From contig ABCO01000010.1 of assembly GCA_000170815.1 (NCBI GenBank), positions 17,652 to 81,651 on the forward strand: a stretch of 64,000 nt of DNA, read 5' to 3'. Within the stretch, counting starts at the first letter, position 1. Each line of letters begins with the position of its first letter. The DNA comes from an unidentified eubacterium SCB49 (GTDB lineage: Bacteria; Bacteroidota; Bacteroidia; Flavobacteriales; Flavobacteriaceae). The position numbers and the translations under genes were made by a program. Below the pieces are notes generated by a model. The model was not told where the DNA came from. It saw nothing but the letters and a program-made list of their open reading frames with translations, and ran no database searches. Shown here piece by piece: positions 44,085 through 53,714 of the stretch.

Positions 44085-46892
44085 ATGAGCATTTACAAAG
44101 AATACATTGAAGAAATAAAAGAAAGAAAACTTCAAGGACTTGACCCTAAGCCAATAGATGGAGCAGATTTATTAGTAAGTATTATTGAGCAAATTAAAGA
44201 TGTGGAAAATGAGTTTAGAGAAGATTCTCTTAACTTTTTTATCTATAATGTGTTGCCAGGTACAACGAGTGCGGCAAGTGTAAAAGCAGAATTTTTAAAA
44301 GAAATAATTTTAGGTGATTTTGTGTTAGATGAAATCACTCCAACATTTGCATATGAGTTATTGTCTCACATGAAAGGAGGTCCATCTATTAAGGTGTTAT
44401 TAGATTTAGCCTTAGGTGATGATGCTTCTATTGCGGCCACTGCTGCAAAGGTGTTAAAAACACAAGTTTTCTTATATGAAGCAGATGTAGAACGTTTAGA
44501 GAAAGCTTATCAAGATGGAAATGCAATTGCAAAAGAACTGTTAGAGAGCTATGTAGAAGCAGAGTTTTTTACAAAATTACCAGAAGTAGAAGAGGAAATA
44601 AAAGTAGTTACTTTTATAGCAGGTGTTGGTGATATCTCAACAGATTTATTATCTCCAGGTGCAGATGCTCATTCAAGATCAGATCGTCAGTTACATGGAC
44701 AATGTATGTTTGAGCATAATAAAGATATGCAAAACGAATTATTAGAGATTCAAAAACAGCACCCAGATAAGCGTGTTATGCTTATTGCAGAAAAAGGAAC
44801 TATGGGAGTAGGTTCGTCAAGAATGTCTGGTGTAAATAATGTAGCATTATGGACCGGAATTCCTTCAAGTCCTTATGTTCCGTTTATTAATATTGCTCCT
44901 GTAATTGCTGGAACCAATGGTATTTCGCCTATTTTCTTAACCACAGTAGGCGTAACTGGAGGTATAGGGATCGATTTAAAAAACTGGGTAAAGCAAAAAG
45001 ATGAAGACGGAAATACAATTGTAAATGAAGATGGTGATCCAGTTTTAAAGCAAGAATATTCTGTAGAAACAGGAACAGTTTTAACCATAAATACAAAAAC
45101 AAAGAAACTTTATAATGGTGATACAGAGTTAAAGGATATATCCACAGCCTTAACACCACAAAAGATGGAGTTTATTAGAGCAGGTGGTTCTTATGCTGTT
45201 GTTTTTGGTAAAAAATTACAAACACTAGCAGCAAAAATTTTAGAAACCGAAATACCTCAGGTATATGCTTCTTCAAAAGAAATTTCTATTGAAGGACAAG
45301 GTTTAACTGCAGTAGAAAAAATATTCAATAAAAACGCTGTAGGAAATACACCAGGTAAGGTATTACATGCAGGATCTGATGTTCGTGTAGAAGTAAATAT
45401 CGTAGGATCTCAGGATACTACAGGATTAATGACTTCGCAAGAACTAGAGATGATGGCAGCAACTGTTATTTCACCTATTGTAGATGGAGCGTATCAATCT
45501 GGATGTCATACTGCTTCGGTTTGGGATGATAAATCAAGAGCGAATATTCCAAGGTTAATGAAGTTTATGAATGACTTTGGATTAATCACAGCGCGTGACC
45601 CTAAGGGTGGATACCATGCAATGACAGATGTGATTCATAAAGTTTTAAATGATTTAACAATAGATGATTGGGCGATTATTATTGGTGGAGATTCACATAC
45701 ACGTATGTCTAAAGGGGTTGCATTTGGTGCAGATTCTGGAACAGTAGCCTTAGCATTAGCTACAGGTGAAGCTACCATGCCAATACCAGAATCAGTAAAA
45801 GTAACTTTTAAAGGCGAAATGAAAGATCATATGGATTTTCGTGATGTAGTTCATGCAACACAATCTCAAATGTTACAGCATTTTGGAGGAGAAAATGTGT
45901 TTCAAGGTCGCATTATTGAAGTACATATAGGAAGTCTTCTAGCAGATCAAGCTTTTACTTTTACAGATTGGACTGCAGAGATGAAAGCAAAAGCTTCTAT
46001 TTGTATCTCTCAAGATGAAACTTTAATTGAATCTTTAGAAATTGCAAAAAGCCGTATTCAAATAATGATTGAAAAGGGCATGGATAATAAAGAAGGTGTG
46101 CTTCAAGGTCTTATTGATAAAGCAAACAAAAGGATTGATGAAATAAAATCTGGTGATAAACCACCGCTAGCTCCTGATGAAAACGCTAAATATTATGCTG
46201 AGTTTGTAGTAGATTTAGATATCATTAATGAGCCAATGGTAGCAGATCCAGACGTAAATAATGAAGACGTATCTAAGCGTTATACGCATGATACTATTAG
46301 AGAGCTTTCTTTTTACAAAGGAGAAAAACACGTAGATCTTGGATTTGTAGGTTCTTGTATGGTGCATAAAGGCGATATTAAGATTGTTGCTAAAATGCTG
46401 AAAAACCTAGAAATGACTCATGGAGATGTTACCTTTAATGCTCCTTTGGTTGTAACTGCACCAACATATAATATTATAGACGAATTAAAAGAAGAAGGAG
46501 ATTGGGAAATTCTACAAAAATATTCTAGTTTCGAATTTGATGATAATGCGCCTAAAGGTGCTGCACGTACAGAATATGAAAATATTTTATACCTAGAGCG
46601 TCCAGGATGTAACCTTTGTATGGGGAATCAAGAAAAAGCAGAAAAAGGAGATACTGTAATGGCAACTTCTACACGTTTGTTTCAAGGTCGTGTAGTAAAA
46701 GATTCAGATCGTAAAAAAGGGGAGTCTTTACTGGCTTCAACACCTGTGGTTGTTCTTTCTGCTATTTTAGGTAGAACACCTACAATTGAAGAATATAAGC
46801 AAGCAGTATCAGGAATTACACTTACTAAGTTTTCTCCTCCATTAAAGAGGTTAACTGCAAACTCAAGACCAGGGCATTTACTCTCGTTTTAA
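44085..46892 (+). CDS. acnB: bifunctional aconitate hydratase 2/2-methylisocitrate dehydratase
   Basis: Interconverts citrate and isocitrate with a [4Fe-4S] cluster. It has the AcnB layout of an N-terminal HEAT-like domain (to about 160), then swivel, then the catalytic domains. Landmarks: ISTDLLSPGADAHSRSDRQLHG, MLIAEKGTMGVGSSRMSGVNN, GSDVRVEVNIVGSQDTTGLMT, IIGGDSHTRMSKGVAFGADSG, GFVGSCMVHKGDIKI, and the cluster motif LERPGCNLCMGNQEKAEKGD. Length 935 is longer than the 865 of E. coli. A second, mitochondrial-type aconitase lies 322 bp downstream. Confidence 0.97.
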   Translation: MSIYKEYIEEIKERKLQGLDPKPIDGADLLVSIIEQIKDVENEFREDSLNFFIYNVLPGTTSAASVKAEFLKEIILGDFVLDEITPTFAYELLSHMKGGPSIKVLLDLALGDDASIAATAAKVLKTQVFLYEADVERLEKAYQDGNAIAKELLESYVEAEFFTKLPEVEEEIKVVTFIAGVGDISTDLLSPGADAHSRSDRQLHGQCMFEHNKDMQNELLEIQKQHPDKRVMLIAEKGTMGVGSSRMSGVNNVALWTGIPSSPYVPFINIAPVIAGTNGISPIFLTTVGVTGGIGIDLKNWVKQKDEDGNTIVNEDGDPVLKQEYSVETGTVLTINTKTKKLYNGDTELKDISTALTPQKMEFIRAGGSYAVVFGKKLQTLAAKILETEIPQVYASSKEISIEGQGLTAVEKIFNKNAVGNTPGKVLHAGSDVRVEVNIVGSQDTTGLMTSQELEMMAATVISPIVDGAYQSGCHTASVWDDKSRANIPRLMKFMNDFGLITARDPKGGYHAMTDVIHKVLNDLTIDDWAIIIGGDSHTRMSKGVAFGADSGTVALALATGEATMPIPESVKVTFKGEMKDHMDFRDVVHATQSQMLQHFGGENVFQGRIIEVHIGSLLADQAFTFTDWTAEMKAKASICISQDETLIESLEIAKSRIQIMIEKGMDNKEGVLQGLIDKANKRIDEIKSGDKPPLAPDENAKYYAEFVVDLDIINEPMVADPDVNNEDVSKRYTHDTIRELSFYKGEKHVDLGFVGSCMVHKGDIKIVAKMLKNLEMTHGDVTFNAPLVVTAPTYNIIDELKEEGDWEILQKYSSFEFDDNAPKGAARTEYENILYLERPGCNLCMGNQEKAEKGDTVMATSTRLFQGRVVKDSDRKKGESLLASTPVVVLSAILGRTPTIEEYKQAVSGITLTKFSPPLKRLTANSRPGHLLSF

Positions 46893-46980
46893 TCTGAGTT
46901 TAGAGTGTTTTTTTTTTCTGAAAAAATACTGTATTTAAAATATAGCTAAACAATCCAAAATTGCTTGGCTAATCCATAAC

Positions 46981-47016
46981 AAGGCATCAATACATATTAA
47001 GTGTATTGGTGCCTTA
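46981..47016 (+). terminator. candidate terminator after acnB
   Basis: AAGGCATCAATACA and TGTATTGGTGCCTT form a 14-bp stem (one GU pair) with a 7-nt loop, 88 bp after the stop. The following T-run is short. The remainder of the gap to 47214 shows nothing recognisable. Confidence 0.6.
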
Positions 47017-47214
47017 TTGTTAAAATTCTATTTTTAATATATCTTCTTTGATTTTGAAGTGAATAGGGTATTTTTATTTCAGTGTTATCGCTAAGTATAT
47101 CAATGTGTTACGTTCTTTTTTGTAATCATTCTATATAAGGTTTGAGCTTTCTTTCTTACTATATATTTCGTATCTTGATTTTTTAATAACTCGACAAAAG
47201 AATATATATATACT

Positions 47215-49485
47215 ATGGCATTTGATATCGATATGATCAAGAAAGTTTACGCCCAAATGGCAGAACGTGTAGATGCTGCACGTGAGGTTGTAGGGAAGCC
47301 GTTAACACTTTCAGAAAAAATATTATACAACCACCTTTGGGATGGTGTAGCAACTAAAGCTTTTACAAGAGGTAAAGACTACGTAGATTTTGCACCAGAC
47401 AGAATTGCTTGTCAAGATGCAACAGCACAGATGGCTTTATTGCAGTTTATGCAAGCTGGTAAAAAGAGTGTTGCAGTACCAACGACAGTACATTGTGATC
47501 ACTTAATCCAAGCAAAACAAGGAGCAAAAGCAGATTTAAAACACGCAAATGAAGTAAGTAATGAAGTGTTTGATTTTTTAGAGTCTGTTTCTAATAAATA
47601 TGGTATTGGATTCTGGGCACCAGGAGCAGGTATTATTCACCAAGTAGTTTTAGAAAACTATGCATTTCCTGGAGGAATGATGATTGGTACAGATTCTCAC
47701 ACAGTGAACGCTGGTGGTTTAGGTATGGTTGCTATTGGAGTTGGTGGAGCAGATGCAGTTGATGTAATGGCAGGAATGGCTTGGGAATTAAAATTTCCGA
47801 AGTTAATAGGAGTGAAGTTAACAGGTAAATTAAGCGGTTGGACTGCGCCTAAAGATGTAATTTTAAAGGTAGCAGAAATTCTTACCGCAAAAGGTGGAAC
47901 TGGCGCAATTGTAGAATATTTTGGACCTGGAGCAACAGCAATGTCTTGTACAGGTAAAGGAACCATTTGTAATATGGGGGCTGAAATAGGAGCAACAACG
48001 TCTACTTTTGGGTATGACGAGTCTATGGAGCGTTATTTAAGAGCGACAGATAGAGCAGATGTGGCTGATGCAGCAAATAAAGTGAAAGATTATTTAACGG
48101 CAGATCCAGAGGTATACGCAGATCCAGATTCTTACTTTGATCAGGTTATAGAAATTAACTTATCTGAACTTGGACCTTTATTAAATGGACCGTTTACACC
48201 AGATCTTTCTACTCAAGTTGGAGCAGATATGACTGAAAAAGCAAATGCAAACGATTGGCCTTTAAAGGTAGAATGGTCATTGATTGGTTCTTGTACAAAC
48301 TCTTCTTACGAAGATTTATCAAGAGCTTCTTCTATTGCAGACTTTGGTCTTAAAAATGGTTTAAAATTAAAAGCAGATTTAGGGATTAACCCAGGTTCTG
48401 AAACCGTTCGTTTTACAACAGAACGTGACGGAATTTTAAAATCTTTTGAAGATTTAGGAGCAAAAATATTCACGAATGCTTGCGGACCTTGTATAGGACA
48501 GTGGGCACGATATGAAGACCCTAAAAACGCACCTAAAAATAGTATTGTTCACTCGTTTAATAGAAACTTTGCGAAGCGTGCAGATGGGAATCCTAATACA
48601 CATGCTTTTGTAGCATCGCCAGAACTAACGGCGGCTATTGCATTTGCAGGTAGGTTAGATTTTAACCCTATGACAGATACACTTATCAATGATAAGGGTG
48701 AAGAAATAAAATTTGCAGAACCAACAGGATGGGAATTACCGCCTAAAGGTTTTGAGGTTGAAGAAAACGGATATGTTGCTCCTATGGAAGATGGTAGTGG
48801 TGTTGTTGTTTCTGTAAGCCCAGAAAGTGAAAGATTACAATTACTAACACCTTTTGAGCCTATAAAAGATGCAGACTTATCAAATGTAAAATTACTTATC
48901 AAAGCATTTGGAAAATGTACAACAGACCATATTTCTATGGCGGGACCTTGGTTACGTTTTAGAGGTCATTTAGATAATATTTCTAATAACTGCTTAATAG
49001 GTGCGGTTAACGCATTTGGAAAGAAAACAAACTTTGTAAAAAACCAATTAACAGGTGATTTTGCAGGTGTTCCAGATACGGCACGTGATTATAAAGCTAA
49101 CGGAGTTTACTCAATAGTAGTGGGAGACCATAACTATGGAGAAGGTTCTTCTAGAGAACACGCGGCAATGGAGCCAAGACATTTAGGTGTTGCAGCGGTT
49201 CTTGTAAAATCTTTTGCACGTATTCACGAAACAAACCTTAAAAAACAAGGAATGTTAGGTCTTACATTTGCTAATGAAGCAGACTACGACAAGATACAAG
49301 AAGATGATACATTTAATTTTGTAGATATTGCAAGTTTTGCACCAGATAAGCCACTAACTATAGAGGTGACTCACGCAGATGGTTCTACAGATACTATTGT
49401 TGCAAACCATAGTTATAATGCCGCTCAAATAGACTGGTATAGAGAAGGTAGTGCCTTAAACTTGATTAAAAAAGAGAACGCTTAA
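47215..49485 (+). CDS. aconitate hydratase, mitochondrial-type
   Basis: A second aconitase of 756 residues, of the class found in mitochondria and many Bacteroidota. Motifs: [77 protein letters not shown] and [20 protein letters not shown] (cluster cysteines), and [22 protein letters not shown] (substrate-binding Arg). It follows acnB in the same direction but shares little sequence with it beyond core motifs and has the domain order 1-2-3-4, whereas AcnB has the swivel domain early. A strong terminator follows. Confidence 0.96.
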   Translation: MAFDIDMIKKVYAQMAERVDAAREVVGKPLTLSEKILYNHLWDGVATKAFTRGKDYVDFAPDRIACQDATAQMALLQFMQAGKKSVAVPTTVHCDHLIQAKQGAKADLKHANEVSNEVFDFLESVSNKYGIGFWAPGAGIIHQVVLENYAFPGGMMIGTDSHTVNAGGLGMVAIGVGGADAVDVMAGMAWELKFPKLIGVKLTGKLSGWTAPKDVILKVAEILTAKGGTGAIVEYFGPGATAMSCTGKGTICNMGAEIGATTSTFGYDESMERYLRATDRADVADAANKVKDYLTADPEVYADPDSYFDQVIEINLSELGPLLNGPFTPDLSTQVGADMTEKANANDWPLKVEWSLIGSCTNSSYEDLSRASSIADFGLKNGLKLKADLGINPGSETVRFTTERDGILKSFEDLGAKIFTNACGPCIGQWARYEDPKNAPKNSIVHSFNRNFAKRADGNPNTHAFVASPELTAAIAFAGRLDFNPMTDTLINDKGEEIKFAEPTGWELPPKGFEVEENGYVAPMEDGSGVVVSVSPESERLQLLTPFEPIKDADLSNVKLLIKAFGKCTTDHISMAGPWLRFRGHLDNISNNCLIGAVNAFGKKTNFVKNQLTGDFAGVPDTARDYKANGVYSIVVGDHNYGEGSSREHAAMEPRHLGVAAVLVKSFARIHETNLKKQGMLGLTFANEADYDKIQEDDTFNFVDIASFAPDKPLTIEVTHADGSTDTIVANHSYNAAQIDWYREGSALNLIKKENA

Positions 49486-49507
49486 TTTATAATATTAAGT
49501 ACTATAT

Positions 49508-49541
49508 TAAAAGCCTCTTAGTATCACTTAGAGGCTTTTTT
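49508..49541 (+). terminator. intrinsic terminator after the second aconitase gene
   Basis: AAAAGCCTCTTAG(T) and CTTAGAGGCTTTT form a stem followed by a T-run, 23 bp after the stop codon. Confidence 0.92.
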
Positions 49542-49691
49542 ATGCCGAAATTTTAAGGTGATTTTAAATAAATTTGATAAATAATTGACTTCAGGATTTA
49601 TGCAGTAAAAATCAGCTAGCAAATCAGCTGTCATTTTAAATGTTGTCTAATACCAATAAAGTCACTTTTAAATAATTACAGAAAATATATT

Positions 49692-50261
49692 ATGGATATT
49701 AAACAAACCCTAAGAAAGCACTGGAGCACCATCGCATTAGCGGTAATAGCTGTTCTGTTTTTTATACCGCAAACTTCTATGCCTATTAAGGTATTCTTTA
49801 ATGAGTTGCTGGCGTTTAGTCCTTCAGAAATTGAAGCAGAAGAACAAGAGGTGCTTGCTAATTATGATTGGAACCTTATCGCAAAAAATAACGCTATAAA
49901 CCTTAAACAGTCTAAAGGTAAAGTTGTCTTAATAAATATGTGGGCAACATGGTGCCCTCCATGTGTAGCAGAAATGCCATCCTTACAAAATTTATATGAT
50001 AGCTATGGAGATCAAGTAGATTTTTATTTTGTTACAGCAGAAGAACAAAAGGTGGTCGATACTTTTATGAATAGTAAAGGGTATACATTTCCTGTTTATC
50101 TACAACGTTTTAATGCGCCAGGACAATTACAAGAAAAATCGATTCCAACCACCTTTTTAATTGCTAAAGACGGTAAAATTGTGATTAAGAAAACCGGAGC
50201 AGCAGATTGGAATAGCAGTAGTACAAGAGAAATTATTGAGAAACTACTAGTGGCTAAGTAG
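49692..50261 (+). CDS. TlpA-type membrane-anchored thioredoxin
   Basis: A thiol-disulphide reductase of 189 residues facing the periplasm. One N-terminal helix (STIALAVIAVLFFIPQTSMPI) anchors a thioredoxin domain with the active site NMWATWCPPCVAEMPSL (CPPC) and the cis-Pro loop EKSIPTTFLIAKDGKIV. Likely role: keeping cysteines reduced for cytochrome c assembly or similar. It is between the aconitase and sucC genes but has its own spacing (206 and 281 bp), so it is probably separate. Confidence 0.93.
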   Translation: MDIKQTLRKHWSTIALAVIAVLFFIPQTSMPIKVFFNELLAFSPSEIEAEEQEVLANYDWNLIAKNNAINLKQSKGKVVLINMWATWCPPCVAEMPSLQNLYDSYGDQVDFYFVTAEEQKVVDTFMNSKGYTFPVYLQRFNAPGQLQEKSIPTTFLIAKDGKIVIKKTGAADWNSSSTREIIEKLLVAK

Positions 50262-50505
50262 CTCTCGTTTTTATTTGTAATAAGTTATGTCAATCTTTTG
50301 CACTGTCTGCGTAATTAAAAAACGCTTTTCGGGAAGGTTTTTAATTGAAATAATCGTTTTTTACTCAAGCTTATGCTCCAATTGTGATAGTACAGTTGCC
50401 TATTTTTACATCTTAAAACAACAAACAGTAGAATGATTTATCATTCTCTTAACATTTCCGTAGTAATTGTGGATAACATATACCTTTCAATCACGAAACA
50501 TTTGT

Positions 50506-50513
50506 TACTTTTG
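50506..50513 (+). promoter_or_regulatory. candidate -7 promoter element of sucC
   Basis: TACTTTTG matches TAnnTTTG and lies 29 bp before the sucC ATG. Confidence 0.5.
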
Positions 50514-50542
50514 CAATACTAAAAATTTAGAATCACTAGACT

Positions 50543-51733
50543 ATGAATTTACACGAATATCAAGCAAAACAAATATTAAATAGCTTTGGCGTTGAGATAC
50601 AAAGAGGTATCGTTGCAACTACACCAGAAGAGGCAGTAGCAGCAGCAAAAAAACTAACCGAAGACACTGGAACAGGATGGCACGTGCTTAAAGCACAAGT
50701 ACACGCCGGTGGTCGTGGTAAAGGTGGTGGAGTAAAACTTGCCAAAAGCCTTGATGATGTTGAAAGAATTGCAGGAGAGATTATTGGGATGGACTTAGTG
50801 ACGCCTCAAACAAGTGCAGAAGGTAAAAGAGTACACCAAATTTTAGTTACAGAAGATGTATACTATCCTGGTGATAGCGAACCAGAAGAATATTACATGA
50901 GTGTATTATTAAACCGTGCAACGGGACGTAATATGGTAATGTATTCTACAGAAGGTGGGATGGATATCGAGACAGTTGCAGAAGAGACTCCACACTTAAT
51001 TTTTCATGAAGAGATAGATCCTGCAACAGGATTATTACCTTTTCAAGCACGTAAAATCGCTTTTAACCTTGGGTTAAGCGGTATGGCTTTTAAGCAAATG
51101 ACAAAATTTGTTACTGCTTTAGTATCAGCTTACGAAAAGAGTGACTCTGCTTTATTTGAAATCAATCCAGTTTTAAAAACTAGTGATGATAAGATTATCG
51201 CTGTAGATGCAAAAGTAACATTAGATGCAAACGCTTTATACAGACATAAAGACTACATCGAAATGCGTGATAAGCGTGAGGAAAACCCAGTAGAGGTTGA
51301 AGCTGGAGAAGTAGGACTTAACTATGTAGATCTTGACGGAAACGTTGGATGTATGGTAAATGGTGCAGGTCTTGCAATGGCAACAATGGATCTTATCAAG
51401 CAAGCAGGTGGTGAACCAGCAAACTTTCTTGATGTTGGAGGTACTGCAGATGCAGAGCGTGTAGAGGCTGCTTTTAAACTTATTTTAAAAGACCCTAACG
51501 TAAAAGCAATTTTGGTAAATATCTTTGGAGGTATTGTACGTTGTGACCGTGTGGCACAAGGTATTGTAGATGCTTATAAAAACATGGGGAATATTGAAGT
51601 TCCAATCATTGTTCGTTTACAAGGAACCAATGCAGATATTGCAAAAGAATTAATTGACGGTAGTGGTCTAGATGTACAGAGTGCTATTGAATTTCAAGAA
51701 GCTGCAGATAAAGTACAAGCAGTTTTAGCATAA
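50543..51733 (+). CDS. sucC: succinyl-CoA ligase (ADP-forming) subunit beta
   Basis: Makes ATP or GTP from succinyl-CoA in the TCA cycle together with SucD, whose gene is not in this window. ATP-grasp domain with MNLHEYQAKQILNSFGVEIQRGIVA, LKAQVHAGGRGKGGGVKLAKS, FEINPVLKTSDDKIIAVDAKVTLDANALYRH, and the CoA-ligase domain VGCMVNGAGLAMATMDLIKQAGGEPANFLDVGG and VNIFGGIVRCDRVAQGI. Length 396 is standard. A terminator follows, so it is a single-gene transcript as is common in Bacteroidota. Confidence 0.98.
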   Translation: MNLHEYQAKQILNSFGVEIQRGIVATTPEEAVAAAKKLTEDTGTGWHVLKAQVHAGGRGKGGGVKLAKSLDDVERIAGEIIGMDLVTPQTSAEGKRVHQILVTEDVYYPGDSEPEEYYMSVLLNRATGRNMVMYSTEGGMDIETVAEETPHLIFHEEIDPATGLLPFQARKIAFNLGLSGMAFKQMTKFVTALVSAYEKSDSALFEINPVLKTSDDKIIAVDAKVTLDANALYRHKDYIEMRDKREENPVEVEAGEVGLNYVDLDGNVGCMVNGAGLAMATMDLIKQAGGEPANFLDVGGTADAERVEAAFKLILKDPNVKAILVNIFGGIVRCDRVAQGIVDAYKNMGNIEVPIIVRLQGTNADIAKELIDGSGLDVQSAIEFQEAADKVQAVLA

Positions 51734-51752
51734 TACTCAATTCTTATAAAAT

Positions 51753-51790
51753 TAAAGCCTTGGAAATTTTTTCCGAGGCTTTTTTTTATA
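51753..51790 (+). terminator. intrinsic terminator after sucC
   Basis: AAAGCCTTGGAA and TTCCGAGGCTTT form the stem, then a run of T. It starts 19 bp after the stop codon. Confidence 0.92.
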
Positions 51791-51798
51791 TTTGATAT

Positions 51799-52194
51799 AT
51801 GGACAAAACTAATGAAGCCTTATTGAGTGACTTAATCATGCTTGCCAAAGCAGACAATAAGATTACCGAATCTGAATATGATCTGATAGTCAAGTTAGCA
51901 AGCACCATGCAGATTAGTAAAGATGAAGTAGATTTACTTTTTGCAAATCCAATTCCATCTAAAGTACAGGGTTCTGAATTACAAAGAATTACTCATTTTT
52001 ATAAGCTCATGCTTTTAATGAATGTTGATCACGAAACCCACGATAAAGAAGTTGCAATGATTCGTAATTTTGGAGTAAAAATGGGGATAAGACCAGATGT
52101 AATAGATCAAATGCTTATTAAGATGGAACAATATGAAGATAAGATTATTCCAAGTGAAGAAATCATGAAAATATTTACGACATACTATAACTAG
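51799..52194 (+). CDS. TerB-like helical domain protein
   Basis: A cytosolic all-helical protein of 131 residues. The pattern LSDLIMLAKADNKITESEYDLIVKLASTMQISKDEVDLLFANP, with the acidic turn ADNKITESE, fits the TerB-like fold, as does the second half (LMLLMNVDHETHDKEVAMIRNFGVKMGI). These domains bind metal ions in some members. It is followed 14 bp later by a Crp-type regulator on the same strand. A link to tellurite is not implied. Confidence 0.75.
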   Translation: MDKTNEALLSDLIMLAKADNKITESEYDLIVKLASTMQISKDEVDLLFANPIPSKVQGSELQRITHFYKLMLLMNVDHETHDKEVAMIRNFGVKMGIRPDVIDQMLIKMEQYEDKIIPSEEIMKIFTTYYN

Positions 52195-52208
52195 TTTTTA
52201 TATTTTGA

Positions 52209-52781
52209 ATGAATTTTATTAGAAAACATATAGAGTCAATTTCTAAAATATCTGATGCAGACTGGGAGTATTTTTCTTCTAGATTGGTACAGCGAACTTT
52301 TAAGAAACGTACCGTGTTTTTAAAACTAAATGAAATAGAAAATTATATTTCATTTATCGCAAGTGGAGTTGTGAGATTGTACATTCCAAAAGAAGTGAAA
52401 GAAAAAGAAGTGACTTTTGGTTTTAGCTTTAAAAATCAATTTGTCAGCGCTTATGATTCCTTTTTATTGCGTAAACCTTCTAATTACGCACTAGAAACAC
52501 TTTCTGAATCGGTACTTTATAGCATTTCTTATAACGACATACAAGACGTGTATGCAAATACAGAATTTGGAAATTTAATAGGAAGATTAACTGCAGAACG
52601 CTTGTTTATGCTTAAATCTAGACGTGAACAATCTCTATTAAATGAAACGGCTGAAGAACGTTATTTCAATTTGTTTAAAGAACGTCCAGAATTGATTTCT
52701 GTCATTCCTTTAAAATATGTGAGCTCTTACATAGGGGTTACCCCTCAGGCACTTAGCAGAATTAGAAAACGAATTTCTTAA
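52209..52781 (+). CDS. Crp/Fnr-family transcriptional regulator
   Basis: A regulator of 190 residues. The N-terminal cyclic-nucleotide-type beta barrel is seen in RTFKKRTVFLKLNEIENYISFIASGVVRLYIP and FSFKNQFVSAYDSFLLRKPSNYALETLSES, linked by a long dimer helix (FGNLIGRLTAERLFMLKSRREQSLLNETAEERYFNLFKE) to a short winged-helix region (LKYVSSYIGVTPQALSRIRKRI). The effector is unknown; residues typical for cAMP binding are not evident. It reads toward the desaturase gene, 57 bp away, which may be a target. Confidence 0.9.
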   Translation: MNFIRKHIESISKISDADWEYFSSRLVQRTFKKRTVFLKLNEIENYISFIASGVVRLYIPKEVKEKEVTFGFSFKNQFVSAYDSFLLRKPSNYALETLSESVLYSISYNDIQDVYANTEFGNLIGRLTAERLFMLKSRREQSLLNETAEERYFNLFKERPELISVIPLKYVSSYIGVTPQALSRIRKRIS

Positions 52782-52838
52782 TTTAGATTCATTGTTTTCA
52801 TATTTTTTTGTCGCTACTTTTGTTATAGATACATACCT

Positions 52839-53594
52839 ATGACAATTCTTATTTTTATTATCGTACTTTGGTACGGAGGCCTTTTTTTTCAAACATTTTT
52901 TCTACACCGTTACGCGGCACACCAAACTTATACCATGTCAAAATTGACAGAGCGTATTGTGTTTATACTTACTTGGTTTTTTCAAGGCTCAAACTATTTA
53001 AGTGCTTATGGTTATGGCGTAATGCACAGAATGCATCATGCTTATGCAGACACAGAGAAAGATCCACATTCGCCTAAATATGATTTAAGTGTATTTGCAA
53101 TGATGTGGCGTACAAAAACTATTTATACAGATATTAATAAACAAAAAATTGAAGTTGAACCTAAGTTCACTAAAAACGTTCCACAATGGAAGAGTTTTGA
53201 TGCTTTTGCTAGTTCATGGTTTTCACGTGTTGCTTGGGGAGTTGCATACTTTGCTTTTTTCTTAGCTTTTTCAACAGCTTGGTGGCAATGGTTATTTTTT
53301 CCAGTTGCTTTATTTATGGCACCTATTCACGGTGTGATCATTAATTGGTACGGGCATATTTATGGCTACGTAAACTTTAAGTCTAAAGACACTTCAAAAA
53401 ATCTCTTTAAATTCGACTTTTTAATGATGGGTGAGGGGTATCATAACAATCATCACAAACACAGTAGTAGAGCTAATTTTGGAGGTGTACGTTGGCACGA
53501 AATTGATGTTACCTATATGATTATGCTTTTATTAAATGCACTAGGTATAATTAAATTAAAACCGAATACAGTTAAAGTAAGACGCGAACTTTAA
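52839..53594 (+). CDS. fatty-acid desaturase
   Basis: A membrane di-iron desaturase of 251 residues that puts a double bond into acyl chains. The three histidine boxes are present: HRYAAHQ (about 23), HRMHHAYADTEKDPHSPKYD, and YHNNHHKHSSRANFGGVRW. Hydrophobic helices lie around them. The form is short, as in the bacterial acyl-CoA desaturase-like group. It probably adjusts membrane fluidity, a natural response to cold in marine bacteria; that link is inference. A strong terminator follows. Confidence 0.93.
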   Translation: MTILIFIIVLWYGGLFFQTFFLHRYAAHQTYTMSKLTERIVFILTWFFQGSNYLSAYGYGVMHRMHHAYADTEKDPHSPKYDLSVFAMMWRTKTIYTDINKQKIEVEPKFTKNVPQWKSFDAFASSWFSRVAWGVAYFAFFLAFSTAWWQWLFFPVALFMAPIHGVIINWYGHIYGYVNFKSKDTSKNLFKFDFLMMGEGYHNNHHKHSSRANFGGVRWHEIDVTYMIMLLLNALGIIKLKPNTVKVRREL

Positions 53595-53613
53595 ATAGCT
53601 TATTAATATTATA

Positions 53614-53655
53614 ACAAGAAAGGGCAAAAATCTTAGATTTTTGCCCTTTCTTGTT
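53614..53655. terminator. strong intrinsic terminator after the desaturase
   Basis: ACAAGAAAGGGCAAAAATC and GATTTTTGCCCTTTCTTGT form a 19-bp perfect stem with a 4-nt loop. T-rich sequence within the 3' arm suggests termination on both strands. Confidence 0.88.
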
Positions 53656-53714
53656 TAAAGTCGTGTTGTAGCAATACGATTATAAAGCTAGATTTTGCCT
53701 AATGTAATCGAGGC

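Noticed and set aside
44085..49485. acnB and the second aconitase as a broken duplicate or frameshift pair
   Set aside because: Both are full length, differ in domain order, and each has its own promoter region and terminator.
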